From Ciona savignyi (taxonomy: Eukaryota > Chordata > Ascidiacea > Phlebobranchia > Cionidae): a stretch of 64,000 bases of DNA. The stretch is from assembly GCA_000149265.1 (NCBI GenBank), contig CH002495.1:627848-691847 (forward strand), written 5' to 3'. The translations under genes were made by a program, and so were the position numbers. Every line of letters begins with the position of its first letter. Position 1 is the first letter of the stretch. Positions 1 to 11,389 of the stretch are shown in pieces. The notes under the pieces are model-generated. The model made no database searches and was not told the DNA's origin. It saw only the letters and a list, made by a program, of their open reading frames with translations.

Positions 1-189
1 AATTAGGTGGGGAAACTATGTTAATGATTTAAACCAGATAAAGTACAAAGGGTCATACAAGGTGATAATTACGTAAAAAAATAATAAAACACGTGAGAAA
101 AACATCAAAACACAAAAAGCGACGTTTAAAACATAAAAATATTTTCAACATGGAATAATATAATCTAATATTTGTATACGATATGCTAC
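1..189. other. No gene seen; sequence left of the tandem array
   Basis: A+T-rich sequence with no coding signal that I can support. It differs from the sequence preceding the same point in the next three units, so the array's left boundary lies near position 190. Confidence 0.5.
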
Positions 190-731
190 AGATGTAGCAA
201 TTTGGTATAGGGATATATTATGCATTCGTTGTGAGTATACGACCCGAGGTAGTGTATTCGACACGTGTTAGCTCTGGTTATATTAGAGCAGACTTTTTGG
301 AATGACCTGGGTTATTTTAAGTTTAATAATTAATTTTGGGTTGTCTTTTTCTTTTCTTTATTTTTCTTAATTCTGACTTCAGCCAAAAGGTTGCAGTATT
401 CGAAACGTGGAATAATTGGTTTTTCCAAATTAAAGGAACATGTGAAGGATGCCAAATACTCTGTAATAGCTTCGATAACCCCACAGTACTTGCGAGGTAT
501 TCTTACGATGTTTTAACGCCCCTTGCGTTTCCCATTCATGGGAATAAACATAAATATCCTGTCCTATCCTATTAACAAAGTTTGAACCTGATTTGTCGTT
601 TTCGTTGGGTACATAAAACAAACAAACTGTTGACTTGCTTGCTTTCGCATTTATTTCCGTACCACACAATTTCTATAGCACGCTATAATTACAATCAATG
701 TAACGTGGTAAGAAAGACTTGATTTGCAGGA

Positions 732-875
732 TTAAAATGCGGCGTCCCACCATCTATCACTTGCAGGGGCTTCAGTATCCCACCACATGTCACTTGCAGT
801 TGCTGTGTAGTCCTTTTTAGCATATGAGCATGCACAGAAACTAACCAGAACAATAAGCCAAACTTTGTAATTCAT
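732..875 (-). CDS. Short secreted Trp-rich repeat protein (copy 1, two repeats)
   Basis: A 47-codon intact frame. It starts with the same leader as the larger copies (MNYKVWLIVLVSF, ending SYAKK), a typical signal peptide of about 19 residues with a basic start and hydrophobic core. It has only two 11-residue repeats (SDMWWDTEAPA, then SDRWWDAAF at the C-terminus). The start is the ATG shared by all copies, and the stop is the TAA after DAAF, also shared. It differs from the others by a Cys in the leader and Arg to Met in the first repeat. Either the array collapsed or this is a minimal ancestral form. Function unknown; it could be a decaying copy, but the frame is undamaged. Confidence 0.5.
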   Translation of the reverse strand: MNYKVWLIVLVSFCACSYAKKDYTATASDMWWDTEAPASDRWWDAAF

Positions 876-2699
876 GATTAAGTAATTTAGCCTTAGTACT
901 ACTGGAGTGTAAAATAAAGGTTGTTACATTTAAATATACACCTACTACCTTATCAACAGTCCTTTCTTGCGCAAATAACGATGAATACATGTTCCTGGTC
1001 GCATCGAGACTTCACTTGCCAATATGGAACGACAGCTTCCTATATCGTCTGCTTATATTGCATTCCTCTGTTAAGTTCTAGAAAACAGGAAGAGGAGTCA
1101 CGACATATGTTACAGATTTTCGATTATTCGTTTTCATTTGTTGTCATTACATTATTTAGCTGTACGATCTTTATATTTCCTGGGCACTTTAAAAAGGTTA
1201 ATGTGACCAAGCGGTTAGTGCTGGTACGACTTAATTAGAGAGCAGTAATTTCCTTATATACGGAGGTATTAAACGTAGTTCGTAAACCTTCAGAACTTTG
1301 TTTATAATCCACGATCACTCTGCACAGTATCGTGGCTCAAGGCGTGTTTTATAACAGTTGGTATATGTATCGGTCGCGTTAACCATTCGGCCACACGACT
1401 GTACAATGTTACTCCCTCACCACGCAAAAATGGGAAAAGATTAAATTATCGCCACCCTGTGGTAGGTAACAATGCCATGATGGGATACTTAGCTCGTTAG
1501 AAAATAGAACAGGGATTATTGCTCGTATTGCCTTTGTTTAAGCATTTGTAAAAATTGTTTTTACGAATAAAATCTCAATTTATACGCATACACATTCTTA
1601 TTGTTATATACTTTACCACTACAGCGATTTTATTGCCTTTTAATTACAAATTATCAGCGGTTTATGATGTTGTTGTCTGTAGAAGACTTTTAGTACGTTC
1701 AATGCTATGTTGTGTCGTAATTAATGCATCATTAAATTGACGAATTTTCCAGGATAAATTACTTTCGTGTTTTATGACAGTTCACCAGTTCTGTGCAATT
1801 GATTGGAACTTTTAATATTGCCGAGCAAACTTACAAACAAATTATCAACACATGCCGTTCCTCTGTTACTGGAAACTCTAATCGACATTTCCTATTTCTT
1901 CTGATCAATATTTTCGGAGTAAAGTGTCTTTCAGGAGAGCGTGCGCAAGAATAGGCCCAACCAATCACAAATACAATCCTATTACGCGTACAAATGAATT
2001 GGAAAGACAAAACTAAACATGTATACAATTTAAATAAGAATAAAAGAAGACCGCTAGACTGACGGGCCGGACAATATGTATTCTTTTGCCGCTTAACAGT
2101 CGATTAAACCTTTATACGGCATGTTACAAGCAGCCAATAGTTAGGATACACATAACTCGATGTAGCAATTTGGTATGGGGATATATTATGCATTCGTTGT
2201 GAGTATACGACCCGAGGTAGTGTATTAGACATGTGTTAGCTCTGGTTGTATTAGAGCAGACTTTTTGGAATGACCTGGGTTATTTTAAGTTTAATAATTA
2301 ATTTTGGGTTGTCTTTTTCTTTTCTTCATTTTTCTTAATTTTGACTTCAGCCAAAAGGTTGCAGTATTCGAAACGTGAAATAATGGGTTCTTTCAAATTA
2401 AAGGAACATGTGAATGATGCCAAATACTCTGTAATAGCTTCGATAACCCCACAGTACTTGCGAGGTAATCTTACGATGTTTTAACGCCCCTTGCGTTTTC
2501 CATTCATGGGAATAAACATAAATATCCTGTCCTATCCTATTAACAAAGTTTGAACCTGATTTGTCGTTTTCGTTGGGTACATAAAACAAACAAACTGTTG
2601 ACTTGCTTGCTTTTGCATTTATTTCCGTACCACACAATTTCTATAGCACGCTATAATTACAATCAATGTAACGTGGTAAGGAAGACTTGATTTGCAAGA

Positions 2700-3404
2700 T
2701 TAAAATGCGGCGTCCCACCATCTATCATTTGCAGGGGCTTCGGCGTCCCACCATCTATCACTTGCAGGGGCTTCGGCGTCCCACCATCTATCACTTGCAG
2801 GGGCTTCGGCGTCCCACCATCTATCACTTGCAGGGGCTTTGGTATCCCACCATCTATCACTTGCAGCGGCTTCGGTATCCCACCATCTATCACTTGCAGT
2901 GGCTTCGGTATCCCACCATCTATCACTAGCAGGGGCTTCGGTATCCCACCATCTATCACTTGCAGGGGCTTCGGTATCCCACCATCTATCACTTGCAGGG
3001 GCTGCGGCGTCCCACCATCTATCACTTGCAGGGGCTTCGGTATCCCACCATCTATCACTTGCAGGGGCTTTGGTATCCCACCATCTATCACTTGCAGGGG
3101 CTTCGGCGTCCCACCATCTATCACTTGCAGGGGCTTCGGTATCCCACCATCTATCACTTGCAGGGGCTTCGGTATCCCACCATCTATCACTTGCAGTGGC
3201 TTCGGTATCCCACCATCTATCACTAGCAGGGGCTTCGGTATCCCACCATCTATCACTTGCAGGGGCTTCAGTATCCCACCATCTATCACTTGCAGGGGCT
3301 TCGGTATCCCACCATCTATCACTTGCAGTTGCTGTGTAGTCCTTTTTAGCATATGAGCATGCAAAGAAACTAACCAGAACAATAAGCCAAACTTTGTAAT
3401 TCAT
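2700..3404 (-). CDS. Secreted Trp-rich tandem-repeat protein (copy 2, 19 repeats)
   Basis: A 234-residue single-exon frame. Residues 1-19 form a predicted signal peptide (MNYKVWLIVLVSFFACSYA), followed by KKDYTAT and then 19 tandem repeats of 11 residues, consensus ASDRWWDTEAP. Variation is confined mostly to TE/AE/TK/AA and to the final P/T/A; the last repeat ends DAAF. I do not recognise the family. The unit has two adjacent Trp flanked by acidic residues and one Arg, no Cys and no hydrophobic core, so it is probably extended or processed rather than globular. An AATAAA on the minus strand lies about 77 bases after the stop in each unit. A second frame is also open through the repeat; this frame is preferred because it carries the signal peptide and starts furthest upstream. 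Expression is not shown by sequence alone. Confidence 0.6.
   Translation of the reverse strand: MNYKVWLIVLVSFFACSYAKKDYTATASDRWWDTEAPASDRWWDTEAPASDRWWDTEAPASDRWWDTEATASDRWWDTEAPASDRWWDTEAPASDRWWDAEAPASDRWWDTKAPASDRWWDTEAPASDRWWDAAAPASDRWWDTEAPASDRWWDTEAPASDRWWDTEATASDRWWDTEAAASDRWWDTKAPASDRWWDAEAPASDRWWDAEAPASDRWWDAEAPANDRWWDAAF
2706..3330 (-). repeat. 33-bp tandem array inside copy 2
   Basis: Nineteen near-identical units of 33 bases. Because the period is a multiple of three and the unit has few stop triplets, four of the six frames stay open across it, which explains the long spurious frames here. Confidence 0.95.
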
Positions 3405-5239
3405 GATTAAGTAATTTAGCCTTAAGTTAACTACTGGAGTGTAAAATAAAGGTTGTTACATTTAAATAAATACACCTACTACCTTATCAACAGTCCTTTC
3501 TTGCGCAAATAACGATGAATACATGTTCCTGGTCGCATCGAGCCTTCACTTGTCAATATGTAACGACAGCTTCCTATATCGTCTGCTTATATTGCATTCC
3601 TCTGTAAAGTTCTAGAAAACAGGAAGAGGAGTCACGACATATGTTACAGATTTTCGACTATTCATTTTCATTTGTTGTCATTACATTATTGAGCTGTACG
3701 ATCTTTATATTTCCTGGGCACTGGGATTTAAAAAGGTTAATGTGACCAAGCGGTTAGTGCTGGTACGACTTAATTAGAGGGCAGTAATTTCCTTTATACG
3801 GAGGTATTAAACGTAATTCGTAAACCTTCAGAACTTTGTTTATAATCCACGATCACTCTGCACAGTATCGTGGCTCAAGGCGTGTTTTATAACAGTTGGT
3901 ATATATGTATCGGTCGCGTTAACCATTCGGTCACACGACTGTACAATGTTACTCCCTCACCACGCAAAAATGGGAAAAGATTAAATTATCGCCACCCTGT
4001 GGTAGGTAACAATGCCATGATGGGATACTTAGCTCGTTAGAAAATAGAATGGACTATTGCTCGTATTGCCTTTGTTTAAGCATTTGTAAAAATTGTTTTT
4101 ACGAATGAAATCTCAATTTATACGCATACACATTCTTATTGTTATATAATTTACCACTACAGCGATTTTATTGCTTTTTAATTACAAATTGTCAGCTGTT
4201 TATGATGTTGTTGTCTGTAGAAGACTTGTAGTACGTTCAATGCTATGTTGTGTCGTAATTAATGCATCATTAAATTGACGAATTTTCTAGGATAAATTAC
4301 TTTCGTGTTTTATGACAGTTCACCAGTTCTGTGCAATTGATTGGAACTTTTAATATTGCCGAGCAAACTTACAAACAAATTATCAACACATGCCGTTCCT
4401 CTGTTACTGGAAACTCTAATCGACATTTCCTATTTCTTCTGATCAATATTTTCGGAGTAAAATGTCTTTCAGAAGAGCGTACGCAAGAATAGGCCCAACC
4501 AATCACAAATACAATCATATTACGCGTACAAATGAATTGGAAAGACAAAACTAAACATGTATACAATTTAAATAAGAATAAAAGAATACCGCTAGACTGA
4601 CGGGCCGGACAATATGTTTTCTTTTGCCGCTTAACAGTCGATTAAACCTTCATACGGCATGTTACAAGCAGCCAATAGTTAGGATACACATAACTCGATG
4701 TAGCAATTTGGTATGGGGATATATTATGCATTCGTTGTGAGTACAATACCCGAGTTAGTGTATTAAACATTTGTATTAGCTCTGGTTGTATTAGAGCAGA
4801 CTTTTTGGAATGACCTGGGTTATTTTAAGTTTAATAATTAATTTTGGGTTGTCTTTTTCTTTTCTTCATTTTTCTTAATTGTGACTTTTGCCAAAAGGTT
4901 GCAGTATTCGAAACGTGGAATAATGGGTTCTTTCAAATTAAAGGAACATGTGAATGATGCCAAATACTCTGTAATAGCTTCGATAACCCCACAGTACTTG
5001 CGAGGTATTCTTACGATGTTTTAACGCCCCTTGCGTTTTCTATTCATGGGAATAAACATAAATATCCTGTCCTATCCTATAAACAAAGTTTGAACCTGAT
5101 TTGTCGTTTTCGTTGGGTACATAAAACAAACAAACTGTTGACTTGCTTGCTTTAGCATTTATTTCCGTACCACATAATTTCTATAGCACGCTATAATTAC
5201 AATCAATGTAACGTGGTAAGAAAGACTTGATTTGCAAGA

Positions 5240-5911
5240 TTAAAATGCGGCGTCCCACCATCTATCATTTGCAGGGGCTTCGGCGTCCCACCATCTATCA
5301 TTTGCAGGGGCTTCGGCGTCCCACCATCTATCACTTGCAGTGGCTTCGGCGTCCCACCATCTATCACTTGCAGTGGCTTCGGCGTCCCACCATCTATCAC
5401 TTGCAGGGGCTTCGGCGTCCCACCATCTATCACTTGCAGTGGCTTCGGCGTCCCACCATCTATCACTTGCAGGGGCTTCGGCGTCCCACCATCTATCACT
5501 TGCAGGGGCTTCGGTATCCCACCATCTATCACTTGCAGGGGCTTCGGTATCCCACCATCTATCACTTGCAGTGGCTTCGGCGTCCCACCATCTATCACTT
5601 GCAGGGGCTTCGGTATCCCACCATCTATCACTTGCAGGGGCTTTGGTATCCCACCATCTATCACTTGCAGGGGCTTCGGTATCCCACCATCTATCACTTG
5701 CAGGGGCTTCGGTATCCCACCATCTATCACTTGCAGGGGCTGCGGCGTCCCACCATCTATCACTTGCAGGGGCTTCGGCGTCCCACCATCTATCACTTGC
5801 AGGGGCTTCGGTATCCCACCATCTATCACTTGCAGTTGCTGTGTAGTCCTTTTTAGCATATGAGCATGCAAAGAAACTAACCAGAACAATAAGCCAAACT
5901 TTGTAATTCAT
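5240..5911 (-). CDS. Secreted Trp-rich tandem-repeat protein (copy 3, 18 repeats)
   Basis: A 223-residue frame with the same leader as copy 2 (MNYKVWLIVLVSFFACSYAKK) and 18 repeats of 11 residues. Here the C-terminal half is dominated by DAEAP/DAEAT variants, whereas copy 2 has mostly DTEAP, so the repeat order differs between paralogues. The last two repeats carry Ser to Asn (ANDRWWD). Start, stop and downstream AATAAA are as in the other copies. Secretion is inferred from the leader; the role is unknown. Confidence 0.6.
   Translation of the reverse strand: MNYKVWLIVLVSFFACSYAKKDYTATASDRWWDTEAPASDRWWDAEAPASDRWWDAAAPASDRWWDTEAPASDRWWDTEAPASDRWWDTKAPASDRWWDTEAPASDRWWDAEATASDRWWDTEAPASDRWWDTEAPASDRWWDAEAPASDRWWDAEATASDRWWDAEAPASDRWWDAEATASDRWWDAEATASDRWWDAEAPANDRWWDAEAPANDRWWDAAF
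5246..5835 (-). repeat. 33-bp tandem array inside copy 3
   Basis: Eighteen units of 33 bases, each encoding one 11-residue repeat. Unit variants (ATC/GTC before CCACC, GGGG/GTGG after CTTGCA) are interspersed, as expected for gene conversion or slippage between units. Confidence 0.95.
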
Positions 5912-7740
5912 GATTAAGTAATTAAGCCTTAGTACTACTGGAGTGTAAAATAAAGGTTGTTACATTTAAATAAATACACCTACTACCTTATCAACAGTCC
6001 TTTCTTGCGCAAATAACGATGAATACATGTTCCTGGTCGCATCGAGCCTTCACTTGTCAATATGTAACGACAGCTTCCTATACCATCTGCTTATATTGCA
6101 TTCCTCTGTAAAGTTCTAGAAAACAGGAAGAGGAGTCACGACATATGTTACAGATTCTCGATTATTCATTTTCATTTGTTGTTATTACATTATTTAGCTG
6201 TACGATCTTTATATTTCCTGGGCACTGGGATTTAAAAAGGTTAATGTGACCAAGTGGTTAGTGCTGGTACGACTTAATAAGAGGGCAGTAATTTCCTTAT
6301 ATACGGAGGTATTAAACGTAATTCGTAAACCTTCAGAACTTTGTTTATAATTCACGATCACTCTGCACAGTATCGTGGCTCAAGGCATGTTTTATAACAG
6401 TTGGTATATGTATCGGTCGCGTTAACCATTCGGCCACACGACTGTACAATTTTACTCCCTCACCACGCAAAAATGGGAAAAGATTAAATTATCGCCACCC
6501 TGTGGTAGGTAACAATGCCATGATGGGATACTTAGCTCGTTAGAAAATAGAATGGATTATTGCTCGTATTGCCTTTGTTTAAGCATTTGTAAAAATTGAT
6601 TTTACGAATGAAATCTCAATTTATACGCATACACATTCTTATTGTTATATACTTTACCACTACAGCGATTTTATTGCCTTTTAATTACAAATTATCAGCG
6701 GTTTATGATGTTGTTGTCTGTAGAAGACTTGTAGTACGTTCAATGCTATGTTGTGTCGTAATTAATGCATCATTAAATTGACGAATTTTCTAGGATAAAT
6801 TACTTTCGTGTTTTATGACAGTTCACCAGTTCTGTGCAATTGATTGGAACTTTTAATATTGCCGAGCAAACTTACAAACAAATTATCAACACATGCCGTT
6901 CCTCTGTTACTGGAAACTCTAATCGACATTTCCTATTTCTTCTGATCAATATTTTCGGAGTAAAGTGTCTTTCAGGAGAGCGTGCGCAAGAATAGGCCCA
7001 ACCAATCACAAATACAATCCTATTACGCGTACAAATGAATTGGAAAGACAAAACTAAACATGTATACAATTTAAATAAGAATAAAAGAAGACCGCTAGAC
7101 TGACGGGCCGGACAATATGTATTCTTTTGCCGCTTAACAGTCGATTAAACCTTTATACGGCATGTTACAAGCAGCCAATAGTTAGGATACACATAACTCG
7201 ATGTAGCAATTTGGTATGGGGATATATTATGCATTCGTTGTGAGTATACGACCCGAGGTAGTGTATTAGACATGTGTTAGCTCTGGTTGTATTAGAGCAG
7301 ACTTTTTGGAATGACCTGGGTTATTTTAAGTTTAATAATTAATTTTGGGTTGTCTTTTTCTTTTCTTCATTTTTCTTAATTTTGACTTCAGCCAAAAGGT
7401 TGCAGTATTCGAAACGTGAAATAATGGGTTCTTTCAAATTAAAGGAACATGTGAATGATGCCAAATACTCTGTAATAGCTTCGATAACCCCACAGTACTT
7501 GCGAGGTAATCTTACGATGTTTTAACGCCCCTTGCGTTTTCCATTCATGGGAATAAACATAAATATCCTGTCCTATCCTATTAACAAAGTTTGAACCTGA
7601 TTTGTCGTTTTCGTTGGGTACATAAAACAAACAAACTGTTGACTTGCTTGCTTTTGCATTTATTTCCGTACCACACAATTTCTATAGCACGCTATAATTA
7701 CAATCAATGTAACGTGGTAAGGAAGACTTGATTTGCAAGA

Positions 7741-8610
7741 TTAAAATGCGGCGTCCCACCATCTATCATTTGCAGGGGCTTCGGCGTCCCACCATCTATC
7801 ACTTGCAGGGGCTTCGGCGTCCCACCATCTATCACTTGCAGGGGCTTCGGCGTCCCACCATCTATCACTTGCAGTGGCTTCGGCGTCCCACCATCTATCC
7901 CTTGCAGGGGCTTCGGCGTCCCACCATCTATCACTTGCAGGGGCTTCGGCGTCCCACCATCTATCACTTGCAGGGGCTTCGGCGTCCCACCATCTATCAC
8001 TTGCAGTGGCTTCGGCGTCCCACCATCTATCACTTGCAGGGGCTTCGGCGTCCCACCATCTATCACTTGCAGGGGCTTCGGCGTCCCACCATCTATCACT
8101 TGCAGGGGCTTCGGCGTCCCACCATCTATCACTTGCAGGGGCTTTGGTATCCCACCATCTATCACTTGCAGGGGCTTCGGTATCCCACCATCTATCACTT
8201 GCAGTGGCTTCGGTATCCCACCATCTATCACTAGCAGGGGCTTCGGTATCCCACCATCTATCACTTGCAGGGGCTTTGGTATCCCACCATCTATCACTTG
8301 CAGGGGCTGCGGCGTCCCACCATCTATCACTTGCAGGGGCTTCGGTATCCCACCATCTATCACTTGCAGGGGCTTCGGTATCCCACCATCTATCACTTGC
8401 AGTGGCTTCGGTATCCCACCATCTATCACTAGCAGGGGCTTCGGTATCCCACCATCTATCACTTGCAGGGGCTTCAGTATCCCACCATCTATCACTTGCA
8501 GGGGCTTCGGTATCCCACCATCTATCACTTGCAGTTGCTGTGTAGTCCTTTTTAGCATATGAGCATGCAAAGAAACTAACCAGAACAATAAGCCAAACTT
8601 TGTAATTCAT
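7741..8610 (-). CDS. Secreted Trp-rich tandem-repeat protein (copy 4, 24 repeats)
   Basis: The longest member, 289 residues: signal peptide, KKDYTAT and 24 repeats of 11 residues ending DAAF. Its flanks are almost identical to copy 2, offset by 5041 bases, but it has five more repeats (165 bases), mostly DAEAP units; one repeat has Ser to Arg (ARDRWWD). The length difference is an exact multiple of 33, so the frame is kept. AATAAA on the minus strand lies at 7659-7664, 77 bases after the stop. Role unknown. Confidence 0.6.
   Translation of the reverse strand: MNYKVWLIVLVSFFACSYAKKDYTATASDRWWDTEAPASDRWWDTEAPASDRWWDTEAPASDRWWDTEATASDRWWDTEAPASDRWWDTEAPASDRWWDAAAPASDRWWDTKAPASDRWWDTEAPASDRWWDTEATASDRWWDTEAPASDRWWDTKAPASDRWWDAEAPASDRWWDAEAPASDRWWDAEAPASDRWWDAEATASDRWWDAEAPASDRWWDAEAPASDRWWDAEAPARDRWWDAEATASDRWWDAEAPASDRWWDAEAPASDRWWDAEAPANDRWWDAAF
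7747..8535 (-). repeat. 33-bp tandem array inside copy 4
   Basis: Twenty-four units of 33 bases. The promoter-proximal part (high coordinates) matches copy 2 unit by unit; the extra units lie in the GTC-type block at 7750-8140. Confidence 0.95.
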
Positions 8611-9790
8611 GATTAAGTAATTTAGCCTTAGTACTACTGGAGTGTAAAATAAAGGTTGTTACATTTAAATAAATACACCTACTACCTTATCAACAGTCCT
8701 TTCTTGCGCAAATAACGATGAATACATGTTCCTGGTCGCATCGAGCCTTCACTTGTCAATATGTAACGACAGCTTCCTATATCGTCTGCTTATATTGCAT
8801 TCCTCTGTAAAGTTCTAGAAAACAGGAAGAGGAGTCACGACATATGTTACAGATTTTCGACTATTCATTTTCATTTGTTGTCATTACATTATTGAGCTGT
8901 ACGATCTTTATATTTCCTGGGCACTGGGATTTAAAAAGGTTAATGTGACCAAGCGGTTAGTGCTGGTACGACTTAATTAGAGGGCAGTAATTTCCTTATA
9001 TACGGAGGTATTAAACGTAATTCGTAAACCTTCAGAACTTTGTTTATAATCCACGATCACTCTGCACAGTATCGTGGCTCAAGGCGTGTTTTATAACAGT
9101 TGGTATATTGTATCGGTCGCGTTAACCATTCGGCCACACGACTGTACAATGTTACTCCCTCACCACGCAAAAATGGGAAAAGATTAAATTATCGCCACCC
9201 TGTGGTAGGTAACAATGCCATGATGGGATACTTAGCTCGTTAGAAAATAGAACGGATTATTGCTCGTATTGCCTTTGTTTAAGCATTTGTAAAAATTGTT
9301 TTTACGAATGAAATCTCAATTTATACGCATACACATTCTTATTGTTATATAATTTACCACTACAGCGATTTTATTGCTTTTTAATTACAAATTGTCAGCT
9401 GTTTATGATGTTGTTGTCTGTAGAAGACTTGTAGTACGTTCAATGCTATGTTGTGTCGTAATTAATGCATTATTAAATTGACGAATTTTCTAGGATAAAT
9501 TACTTTCGTGTTTTATGACAGTTCACCAGTTCTGTGCAATTGATTGGAACTTTTAATATTGCCGAGCAAACTTACAAACAAATTATCAACACATGCCGTT
9601 CCTCTGTTACTGGAAACTCTAATCGACATTTCCTATTTCTTCTGATCAATATTTTCGGAGTAAAGTGTATTGCAGCAAAGCGTACGCAGGAATAGGCCTA
9701 ACCAATCACAAATACAATCCTATTACGCGTACAAATGAATTGGAAAGACAAAACTAAATATGGTATACAATTTAAATAAGAATAAAAGAA

Positions 9791-11389
9791 GATTCGTGTG
9801 CCCAAACCTTTTTTAACGCTTTTCCCGAAATTTCTTGTTTATTAAATTTCATCGAAACTAGCGCAGGTCACATTATATAACTAGAAAGTGTGAACCAAGA
9901 AAAGTGTGAACAAAGCCCCTGGTGCACAATCAAAAGCTTGATTTTACCAAGTACTGTTCCACTTAGAGCTGGGCATAATTGATTCAAAGTTGTCACACAG
10001 AATTACGCCATATATTTATGATGTTATCGTTATTTAAACAAACAACCAAAAAAATATCGTGTTTTTGGGTGCATTTTGCTGATAGACAAAGAGAATCAAA
10101 CTTTAAACTTAACTTCAATAAATTAAAATGTCTAAATTAAACAGTTCGTTCGTCCTGTATATTGAAACAAATACACGAGTAAACAAGCGGTAGATAGTGG
10201 CAGCGTTGTCTTTTGTCTTGCGGCCCTGATTCTAGATAAGGAAATTGGCGCAAATCCAAGATCATGTGTATTTACGGCGATTTCGGTTATTCCTACCGGT
10301 GGTTCGAACTATTTTACTCGAACAAAATGACAAGAATGGCTCAGAAAGTATATTTAAAACGAGGTGCAATTCTCGTTTGAATAATTACGGAGAGATGCGT
10401 AATTATGTAATTTTGAATTGACGTCCGTAACCTAATTCCGACGTCTGTAATTATGTAACTGAACGCAATTTCGTAATTACGCCCAGATCTAGCTTAACTA
10501 TAACAAAACATTACAGTAAACGATAACACCAGCGGCGTGCAGTCTAGCATATGCTGATATCACCTTAATTTTTACTTAAAAACTCATTTAATTAAAACAC
10601 GAGTCAAAAGGAAGAGTTTAGAATTTATTCGACAACGAAATTTACCCAATGCGTTACGCAGAAAAAAAAACAGAAAAACAAACAATTTTTTTTATGAAAA
10701 TTAAAATACATTTTTTTAAAGTTAAAGTATGCTCCCCTAAAGTTCCCATAAGAGTAAAACTAAAATGGGTTCCCATAAAAAAAGAAAATGTCTAATCGAG
10801 TTAAATCATTTAGTGGTCTTAGCCAATATGGGTTGGATCTACAGTGGCAAAAGGGAAATTTCCGAGAGAACTAAGATTAAAGCTCGACTGTCGTTTTACG
10901 AATGTTCGCCACCGGTTATTCTATAACAGCCGATGTTTCGGAACTGTTTATTCACTTTTTGGAAGGATTTTTCACTTTATATTGTAAGGAAAGTTAAAGG
11001 CGAATTAAATGACCTGAAAGGGGGACAAGCACAACCTACAAGCCGCATGTTACAACGGGAATCCATTAATAAGTTTAAAGTTTGATTTTCTTTGTCTACC
11101 ATCAAAATGCATCCAAAAACACGATCAATTTTTGGTTGTTTATTTAAATAACGATGGCTCCATACATAATTGGCGTAATTCTGTCATACAACTTTGATCA
11201 ATTAGGCCCAGCTGTATAAGTGGAGCAGTACTTCGTGAAATCAAGCTTTTGATTGTGCACCAGGGGCTTTAAAATAGTGTTGGTTCACACTTTCTAGTTG
11301 AAATAATGTGACCTGCGCTAGTTTCAGTTAAATTTAATAAATAGGAAATTTCCGGAAAAGCGTTAAAAAAAGGTTTGGGCACACGAATC
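9791..11389. repeat. Palindromic spacer with about 320-bp inverted arms
   Basis: The left arm at about 9791-10112 and the right arm at about 11070-11389 are diverged inverted copies (for example GATTCGTGTGCCCAAACC against GGTTTGGGCACACGAATC at the outer ends). The outward flanks are also inverted (AATAAAAGAA and TTCTTTTATT), because unit 4 and the inverted fifth copy face each other here. The middle (10113-11069) is unique to the spacer except for a 0.7 kb dispersed repeat. It could be a foldback-type element with long terminal repeats or the scar of an inverted duplication. No gene seen in it. Confidence 0.85.
10111..10855 (+). repeat. Dispersed 0.7-kb repeat, copy A
   Basis: Matches 14283-15009 in direct orientation over most of its length, from AACTTCA...CTAAATTAAACAGTTCG to GGTTGGATCT(A/T)CAGTGGCAAAA, with small indels. 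It contains a run of short direct repeats around GACGTCCGTAACNTAATTCC. No open frame of note, so probably a non-autonomous element. Confidence 0.85.

Larger units (their letters stand above)
190..9790. repeat. Four-unit tandem duplication carrying the Trp-rich repeat genes
   Basis: The same sequence (beginning with GATGTAGCAATTTGGTAT) recurs at about 190, 2159, 4697 and 7199, giving units of roughly 2.0, 2.5, 2.5 and 2.6 kb. Each contains one minus-strand Trp-rich repeat gene, a SINE-derived segment just 3' of it, and a shared upstream region. Units 1-2 and 3-4 form a higher-order pair: flanking sequence at 1831, 2398 and 2663 reappears almost unchanged at 6872, 7439 and 7704, a constant offset of 5041 bases. 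Unit 4 ends at 9790, where the other units continue into a SINE-like stretch and this one enters the palindromic spacer. Confidence 0.9.

Noticed and set aside
430-669. 79-codon frame on the minus strand, repeated at 2398-2637, 7439-7678 and (plus) 13166-13402
   Set aside because: It has no ATG (starts at TTG), is broken in unit 3, and its middle is the SINE family 1 tail (AGGATATTTATGTTTATTCC). Conservation is explained by duplication of the whole unit.
921-1238. 105-codon plus-strand frame in unit 1
   Set aside because: Interrupted in the other units by small differences (extra AATA, TAA); it lies in the shared non-coding upstream region.
2839-3339. Plus-strand frames HHLSLAGAS and RYPTIYHLQGL across the repeat arrays
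   Set aside because: By-products of a 33-base period with few stops; they lack a leader and lie opposite the frame with the signal peptide.
2706-8535. 33-base direct repeats as a CRISPR array
   Set aside because: The units are contiguous without spacers, lie in coding sequence, and the genome is eukaryotic.
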